Assembly: GCA_949128115.1 (NCBI GenBank)
Contig: OX421966.1
Location: forward strand, 63,671,416 to 63,735,415
Reading direction: 5' to 3'
Source: Anaspis maculata
Lineage: Eukaryota; Arthropoda; Insecta; Coleoptera; Scraptiidae
Length of the DNA: 64,000 nucleotides
In this document: in pieces, positions 45,801 through 54,800 of the stretch
How the letters are laid out: the number at the start of each line of letters is the position of its first letter
Numbering within the stretch: the first letter of the stretch is position 1
Program-made: the position numbers and the translations under genes
The notes under the pieces: model-generated
Told to the model about the DNA's origin: nothing
What the model saw: the letters and a program-made list of their open reading frames with translations, nothing else
Databases searched by the model: none

Positions 45801-48800
45801 GAAATACAGGGTGTTCCAGAAGTAGTACCTCAACCGATTTTTATCAAATTTTAATCAAAGTTCACTAAAGTAACCTCCGGTTACACCAAGAAATTTAATC
45901 ATGAAATAAATGGACGAATTTCCGCAATGTAACCAATGAAAAACGCAGTTTTTTGTTAACTTATGAAAAAATATCAAGTTCACTACAACTTGTATGCATT
46001 TTCTGTCGTCAATCAACCGGCACTGATCTAGAGTTCACCAGAGAAAATCTTCAATTAGCTATTTCATGATTAAATTAGTTGGTGCAACCGGGGGTAAGTC
46101 TTTATCGAACAATTACAACGAGTTTCATTTAACATTTTCAGGTGCAACGATATGAGAGTGTACCTCTTCTTTTTCTTCCCTATTTTTTATTCCCTAGTTA
46201 TTTTAAAAATGATATCAATTTTTGAATCCTACGTTCGTTTTAGCTAAAAAAGTTACTCCTGCATATTTTCGATTAGAGGCTTCATTTTCGAGATATTATT
46301 ATGTGGGTTGAAACTTCTTGAAAACACCACTCTCAGAGGCCTAAAAAATCAAACCCAAGAAAACTTTTTGTTTGTCTTTTTTTCGTTAATTCAACGTCGA
46401 CCTATTTTCGCAACGAGGCCTCACACCGACGCCGGTGAATGCTTCACTCCACTATACTGTAAATGTTGCCTAATCCCTGTGTGTTCCATCACAGGGTAGG
46501 GATTTTCAACAACCACCAACATCAGGTCGGCACCATCGTTTGCATTTCACGTACTGTGCGATACATCGGAGCAAGATAAGATGAGATATAATCTATTACG
46601 CCACATTACATGATTATACCATACGTCATTATACCAAATAAATCGAGAAGTTTGTTTTTGAGGTGAAAATCCGACTGTCCCCGGCGGAGATTGAACCCGC
46701 GACCTCTGGCATGGCAGTCGAATGCGCTGACCACCACACTACAAGCTCCTCTCTAAGGCTCTTTCTGTTTTTTGAAGTTTCAAACCCAAATATCTCGAAA
46801 ATGGAGGCTCTAATCAAAAACTTGCACGAGTAACTCTTTTAGCTAAATTGAACGTCAAATTCGAAAATTTGGACCATTTTCAAAAATAACTAGAGAAATG
46901 AAAAATAGGGGAGGGTACCCTTTATTATCTTCGCACCTGAAAATGTTTGATGAAACGCGTTTTTATTGTTCGATAGAGACTTATTTCAGTAAACGTTGGT
47001 TGAAATTTGATTAAAATCGGTTGAACTTTGTTCGGTAAAAAAAAAAACTATTTCAGAAATTGAACTTCAAGGGGCCGTAACTTTCTTAGGAGGGACACCT
47101 CTTGCAATTCATTTTTATCGCAAACTTCATATTTTTGAAAGCTGAATCTGACGATATAATATTCTGTACAATTATTGCGCCTCAAAAATTTGTTGATTTT
47201 TTGCACTGTACAGTTGCGGCCTCATAAAAGTTCACACCGATGACAATCGTGTGGCCATGCTCATTCAAAATTACGTCAAAATTGAATTAGCATGGCCACT
47301 CGATCGCCGTCGGTGTAAACTTTTATGAGGCCGCAACTTTACAATAGCACAATATCGAGGATGTGTCATCTAAAAGCTTTGAAAGTTCAATGGATAAGTG
47401 CAAAAAGTTTCCAATTTTTTTTGGCGGTTTTCGTTTCATGCTTAAAAACAAAAACCTGAAAAACCATAGGTGAAACGTGGTTCCTAGATTTTTGTTTTTA
47501 ATCATAAAATGAAAACCGTTTAACTATTGGAAACTTCATGTACTTTAAACATTCAATGTTATCCATCAAACTTTCAACGGCATTTTAGATGTCATATCAC
47601 TCGATATTTTACAGTGTAAAAAACTACAAATTTTTTAGGCGTCCACAAAAAAAAATCAGGAAAAATCTACTGGCGTATAAAATCGAACCTCGAAGATATG
47701 GTTGATTCAATTGTTTCTTTCGCGACTTGATACCTCGAGAAAAATAGGGGTGATCATGTTCTTATGCATTATCTTATATAGCTGCGTACTTACTTTTGAA
47801 ACACCCTGTATAAGTGAATTAAAATTTTTCAGTTTTTAGCATTTTCTCCTCCATCCATTCATCCATTTTTGGAATAGATTATACATACATATAAATCAGT
47901 TTCACGGATCCCTTCATTAGAGTGGTAAGAATGTGTTGTGTTGGCACGAATGGTACGATGCTAACTAGATTTTGATGCCTTGATAGATGTGCTCTGTATA
48001 ATGTGGGAGCTGTCACCGTCATCTCGATGCAATGCACCCGCAAGAGGGAATTTCCGAGACCGCACGGCGAAAATAGGGAAACACAGCTCCTCGCTGCCGC
48101 TCCCAGGTGAGCGGTGGTCACTGAAGAAAATGATGCTCAAGCGTCCAAGCGCGGCAGTACCAAAGAGAATGGAATGTAAATCACTGAGTAGTGAGTACTC
48201 TCTGCTCTAGCTTATACCTACTGGAACAGCAAGCATGTGTGAAGAAGATACATACAGGAAATGGACAAGTTTCCAACACAGTGTATCAACTCACGCGCAT
48301 CTCGTCTCGCGCAATCTAACTCCATAAATTGTTCATCCGATGAAGTATTCTCAACCTCATAGAGACCACTGCACAATTTTAATTCGATTCAATTCAGTTC
48401 AAGGTTAAGAGGCCTAGGGCCCCAGGGGTCACGTTTATTCAAGTGTGAAATCAACGAACATTTTCATATTGAAGGCACCTAAAATCCCTCGTGCCTTAAT
48501 AATGGTTAGAACTTGAAGTACCTAATCACCTATAATAAAGAAGCATATAGTCACACTACAAAAAACATCACAAACTTTTGAGCCACTGGACAGTGGGCAT
48601 TTTACATAGTAGGTGCTGCCGCGCTTGACCATTATCGACCTTCGCTCACCTAGCAGCGTCAGCAAGTCCGTCTTTCGCTGCGCAGTCTTGGAAATTTCCA
48701 CTTGCGGGTGCATCGCGTCGAGATGACGGTGACAGCTGTCACATATAATGATAATAATTTATTGTCTTCACCTATCCATGCAGGTATACAATATAAAAAA

Positions 48801-51800
48801 CAATAACTAGAATAAATAATACAAAAATAAATGATACATTCCGATCAACGGCGACAGCTGTCAGATTATATGTACATGATACCTCTGCCAATGCGTCAAA
48901 ATCTAGTTGGCAGCGTACCATCCGTGCTAACACAAAACATTTTTTTCCATTGCTTGCTCTAATGAAGAAAGCCGTGAAACAGATTATGTATTTCATGTGT
49001 ACTTTTTATGTACCAAAACGAATGATTGCTGTGAAGCAAACCAATAGTTTGGTTACACGTTTTGCGTTACATATCCTCATAATTCAACATAATAATTCTC
49101 ATTTTCAGAGATAGAAAAAATATTAATAGGCCAGTCAAATTAGAACAAATTTTTCCGTTTGAGGGGAAAAACTGTTGGAGTTTTGGAAATTCGACAGTAA
49201 TGTGCGGTAAGGTGTATTGTTGAACACACTAAAAGTCCCCAACTCTCCCTATTGAGCTCGATCCGCCATCTTGGAAAAATGGTCCTTCGATCCAGTTTTC
49301 TGCTTATATTCCGCTAATCATCAAAGATATTTAATTAAGTTTGATGAAGAATCAAGGCTATAAAATTGTCTACAAAAATTGTTTCATACCGATTTTTTTC
49401 TCGTATTTGTTGATAGTAATTAAATTAAATTAACAAAAAAAAATTAGCGATTTTTTGCCTATGGCTAGAGATATTGTCTTCAAAATTTGTGAAGATGTTG
49501 GCAGTCTACATCAAAGCTGAACGTGAGAGTTGAGATAAAAAAAAATTGCAAAAATATTTTTTTTATCATTTTTTTTAAATTAAGCAAAAATTTGGTTTTC
49601 GAGTTTGACATTTCCAAAAGGGTGGAGCTAAGGTTTCAATCGAACATCAATCAGTTTTGATATTTACATATTGCAAGACAAGATTCCATCAGTATTGTGC
49701 CTTCACGAGCTTCTGGAATGCTCGATATGAATTAAACTAAAAGAATAATAGCTAAGCCCAAAAAGTGTTGTCGATTGGTTCTGAAGGAGACATTTTGAAA
49801 CAAAAGACATCAGCAAAGGATATACAGGAGGTCCAAAGGTTATTCAACTGTATATGGGCCCCATATTGGTGTGCCTTATCCAAAATAGTACAAAAGAATC
49901 AATCAAAATGTTAAAATATACCCTGTATAACAAAAAGTAACGATACAAAATGGAAGTAGTGAGGCACACCTGATGCCAAAAAGACGGCCTTTACATTTTT
50001 GAAAAAAAGAACAAGATTAATTGATTTATTTGAAAGTAATTAGTCCTCAAACTTGACTTTACAAATTTTATTCAGTCAAATGGGGAAAAGTAGGGAGAAA
50101 TAACTGTCGGAGTTTCAGAAATTTGACAGGGATGTTCGCTAAGGTATACTTATAAACATACTAAAAGTCTCCGCCTCTACCTGTTGTGCTCGAGCCGCCA
50201 TCTTGGAAAAACGGTAATAAACCAGATCGAAAGACCATTTTTCCAAGATGGCGGCTCAAACGCAACAGGTAGAGGCGGGAACTTTTAGTAAGTTCATAAG
50301 TATACTTTAGCGAACATCCCTGTCAATCTTCTGAAACTCCGACAGTTACTTCTCTCTACTTTTCCCTATTTGACTGGCTAAAATTTGTAAAGTCAAGTTT
50401 GAGGACTAATAACTTTCAAATAAATCAATTAATTTTGTTCTTTTCTTCAGCAATGTGAAGGCTGTATTTTTGGCACCAGGTATGCTTTACTACTTCCATT
50501 TTGTATCGTTACTTTTTGTTATACAGGGTGGATTTTAACATTTTGATTGATTCATTTGTACTATTTTGGATAACGCACATCAATATGGGGCTCATATACA
50601 GTTGAATAACCTTTGGACCTCCTGTATATCCTTTGTTGATGTCTTTTGTTTCGAAATGTCTCCTTCAGAACCAATCGACAACACTTTTTGGACTTGGCTA
50701 TTATTCTTTTAGTTTAATTCATATCAAGTATTCCAGAAGCTCCTGAAGGCACAATACTGATGGAATCTTGTCTTGCAATATGTAAATATCAAAACTGATT
50801 GATGTTCGATTGAAACCTTAACTCCGCCCTTTTGGAAATGTCAAACTCGAAAACCAAATTTTTGTTTATTAAAAAAAAAATAATAAAAAAATATTTTCGC
50901 AATTTTTTTTTATCTCAACTGTCAGGTTCAGCTTTGATGTAGACTGCCAACATCTCCACAAATTTTGAAGACAATATCTCTAGCCATAGGCAAAAAATCG
51001 CTTTTTTTTGTTAATTTAATTTAATTAATATCAACAAATACGAGAAAAAAATTGGTATGAAACAATTTCTGTAGACAATTTTATAGCCTTGATTTTTTAT
51101 TAAATTAAATTGAATATCTCTGATGATTAGAGGAATATAAGCAGGAAACTGGATCAAAGGACCATTTTTCCAAGATGGCGGCTCGAGCTCAATAGGTAGA
51201 GTTGGGGACTTTTAGTATGTTCAACAGTACACCTTACCGGACATTACTGTCAAATTTCCAAAACTCCAACAGTTTTTTCCCTCCAGCTTTCCTTATTTGA
51301 CTGGCCTATAAACTTTGATCGAATTATTGACTTTTCAAACGAAAAGTCGAGATGGAAAGAAAATTATCAGAGAGGGGAAGTAATCTGTCTGCAGAAATGT
51401 AAACTGTAGAACACGTATTTTGTTATATTATTTTTGCTCTTCAGTACAGTGTACCATCTGTTATTATGGTGTACTGTACAGGTGGTCCATCCCAGCGTAA
51501 TTATCCCATAGCGGTCTTACCGCTCAAGATAGAGAAAAAGATGTAAGAGAGAAGTTATATGGTTTGATGAAACCTATAACCTAAAATTATTTTCAGCTAT
51601 ACAGGTGTCCCATTTTGATGGGATCAACGAAACGTCAATTTGTTCAAATGGAACACCCTATATTTTCTTGCATTTTCATGGTTAACTTTTTCAACTGTCT
51701 TATGCCTGTATTTTTCTTTTTTCAATTGTGTGGCAGTGCTACCAACTAAAAATTGAAAACTGAAAAAAAAAATCGCATTTTTCACAGTTTTCTTGAAAAA

Positions 51801-54800
51801 ATCGTAATGGCCTTGCTTTTCAAAACTTAGAGATGAAACTTGACATGTAGTTGCAGCGGTACGCTAGCGAAATTACCCTGATTCTGCATTTTGTGATACT
51901 GCAACGAAATTTAGCATATGCAAACTACGTAGAATTTTAAGGGATTTGACCCGCAGCACTCAAAAATTTGTTCATTAGGGGGCGACTGGGGGCCCCTCAA
52001 AATCTCAAGATGTCAGAACTTTTATCATGCACCTTTCAGTACCGCCATATCTACCGTACAGGACCTGAACAACTTTGTTCTTGACCATCATAACATTTTC
52101 CGTCATGTAAAATTCCATTCTTCTTATAGAAAAAAAACATTTCTTTGTCTGGTCAACAAATCGAAAAATATTTTTTTTTTAACCACAAATAGATTGTTGA
52201 GTGACTTTTGTGTGATCATCGATAAATCCGCATCCCCTTGATTCATTTGTGGAAACAAAACTTTTGCTGTTCTATTTTTCAACGAAGGAGTGAACTCAAC
52301 TTACCATTATTTTCAAAATTAACTATTTCAATCTTTTATCCCGAGAAATATGATTATTGTTGTACTAATTATTGTAGCTTGTAGTTATTGTAGCTTGAAG
52401 TTTTCTTCAACGGTGTGGATGATGAAACGGCCTTAGATTCCACCTGGAAGCCGTGCATATTAATTTTACTGCAATGCCGTCAAATTTGGCATTTTTGATT
52501 TTCTACCGGGAGCGGCCAAAATGTCAATACACACCACTTCGCCCAAAAGCACCGGTTTCGGTATTCTCGCACCAACTTTCATTTCAGTATCACAAAATGC
52601 AAAATTCTTAGGCGTGAATGTCGTTTCACGCTAGGGCAAACCGGTCCTCTCGGGCGGAGTGGTGTGTATTGACATTCTGACAGTCAGTCTGAATATTGTC
52701 GAACAAATAAAAATTACTTAACGCGAGAGGAAATGATTGATATGATATTCTGGTAATAATCCAGATATCCAGGATCCCACTTTGTTTTCTTTTTGCGTTA
52801 AAGCCTTTTTTTTTTGTTCGATAATATTCAGACTAACTGACAACTGGTACTATCTTATCATTCATCAGGGCCAACTCAATTTTTGAAAGAAAAAAAAAAG
52901 AAAAAATAGCAAATTTTGTGAAAATTTCCGATGATCTCGAAAAAAATAGAGTTCAAGGTTAGGGTACCCCTAGTAAAAATGAAAGAGGATGAAAAAAGCT
53001 ATCAGATAACGTTATAAAATTAGGGGCATGCTATTTGAAAGAAATGAGTTTTGATATTTTGAAAATTTTGAAGATTGATGTTTTTTTGTGAACGCCCTGT
53101 ATCAAGAAATCGCAATTTTTGACATTGGGATATTGGTCTTTGACTTGATTATCACCATGTCAAGTTTCATCTCTAAGTTTTGAAAAACAAGGCCGCTACG
53201 ATTTTTTTGAGAAAACTGTAAGAATGCGATTTTTTTTTTGGTTTTTAATTTTTAGTTGGTAGCATAAGACAGTTGGAAAAGTTACCGTGAAAATGCAGAA
53301 AAATATAGTGTTCCATTTTGAAAATTGACGTTTCGTTAATCCCGTCAGAATGGGACAGCCTGTATAGCTAAAAATAATTTTAGGTTATAGGTCTCATCAA
53401 ACCATATAACTTTTTTCTTACTTATTTTTCTCTGTCTTAAACGGTAAGACCGCTATGGGATAATTACGCTAGGATGGATCACCCTGTATTATGTATTCTT
53501 CGATATAGAAAAGAAAATAATTACATCAACGTGGAGAGGTGTAGGAGGTTCACTACTAACCTCGACGTATTTTGGAACAAGAGTACAAGAACCAGTTCAA
53601 CCCTGGTCAAAGTTTTCTTCTAAAAAGTAAAATTGCTTCTAGCAGTTATTTCGGACGATAGTCAAAAGAGGACGCTAGGGGTATCGTACCCGGAAATAAT
53701 GTGCGCCTGACTTGGTCATTGAACTAATAAAACAAAATGTTGTGGCCCATCCAGTTAAGGTTCCGTATGATGAAAAACTTTCGTACTCAAGGGAGGCTGT
53801 GGCCTGGCCAAAATCAGCCTCGTTTGCCTGCCAATGACCAGGACCACAGCATTAAGAAAGTTCTTGATCAGACGGTAGGGGCTGCGCATGTACACCTATT
53901 TGGAGGTGAAATATGAATACAGACTTCTAATTAGTTTTCCTCGGATTTTTCAGAATGAAAGGCACGGACGCTTCCTGGCTCCGCGACGAAGAGACGCCAT
54001 CCGAATTCGTCGACTATTCGGACGACGAAAACGAGTACTACGCGACCAGGGCCCTGGCGGCTGCCCGCGCTGCGGGCGGCCTGAATCACGCCGACTTTTC
54101 CTTCGCCGCCGCCACCGCCGCCACCAAGCGGTCGTCGACCGGCAGCGACGGGAGCAGCGGCAGCGACACCTACAAACGCTTCGAGAACACCATGAACAAG
54201 CGCAACTTGCTCAACACCAAATTCAACAATTACATAGATTCCTACAAGCAGGCCAGACGACGGGCCTCGCAACGGCAGCTCTCCGGTGGCGGTGCGGCCC
54301 GCCGGGCGGCTGGCGGAGCGCCCCAAATTCCGATCGCGCCTTCGGCGGGAGCCGCGACCGCCCTGCTGCCGCCGTCGTTCGATCCCACTGTGCCGCCGCC
54401 GAACATGTTTTCGCCGCCCGCGTTCTACCCGACGACGCCGCCCGTGGCGCACATGGTCGGACCCTACCACAATCACCACCATCACATGCCGTTCGCACCG
54501 CCGCCGCCGCACGGCGTCGCGGTGCCTTCGCCTTTTCGGCACTCCACCTCGCCGTCGTCGTCGTCCTCGACAAACACCAGTCCGTACAGTTCCCCTAAAA
54601 CGGGAATGTTCACGCCTCCCAATCGCTGTTTCGTGTACGAGTACTTGAGAAGGTCGCCGGTGGTCGGAGGCGACAACAACAACACGAGGAGGTTGCCGCC
54701 TCCGCCTTCCGTCGCCGCCGCCGGCTCCGCGTCACTGCCACCGTCCGCCGCCCCGTTGTCCGTCGCTCCGCCGTTGAACTTCATCCCGGGCAACTTCATC

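Larger units (their letters stand above)
45805..47100. mobile_element. Long inverted-repeat element, TACAGG family A, heavily interrupted
   Basis: Starts TACAGGGTGTTCC. The arms share CGATTTTTATCAAATTTTAA, CGATTAGAGGCTTCATTTTC and GAGATAT..GGGTT blocks with the other family A copies. The left arm is split by a TAA-flanked MITE (45874-46094) and the centre by about 280 bp with a tRNA-like sequence. A CACCCTGTA at 47802-47810 may be the true right end. Confidence 0.6.
51477..53488. mobile_element. 2-kb long inverted-repeat element (TACAGGTGGTCCATCC ends) with nested MITEs
   Basis: TACAGGTGGTCCATCCCAGC and ATTATCCCATAGCGGT mirror ACCGCTATGGGATAAT and GGATGGATCACCCTGTA. A second pair (TACAGGTGTCCCATT at about 51600, AATGGGACAGCCTGTA at about 53375) lies inside. 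The left half is expanded by a fragment of the 2454-3924 family (51940-52120) and two compact palindromes at 52519-52845. Confidence 0.75.
40813..53953 (+). other. NAF1 intron 4, TE-filled
   Basis: A 13.1-kb GT-AG intron. It carries a Tc1-like non-autonomous element (41.9-43.3 kb), a tandem array (44.4-45.3 kb), palindromic elements (45.8-53.5 kb) and a tRNA-like sequence. The stretches 40813-41920, 43300-44040 and 53490-53950 show nothing recognisable by eye. Confidence 0.8.

Noticed and set aside
46677..46751. Functional tRNA-Gly
   Set aside because: Acceptor halves do not pair and the D arm is irregular, so a SINE head or pseudogene is more likely.
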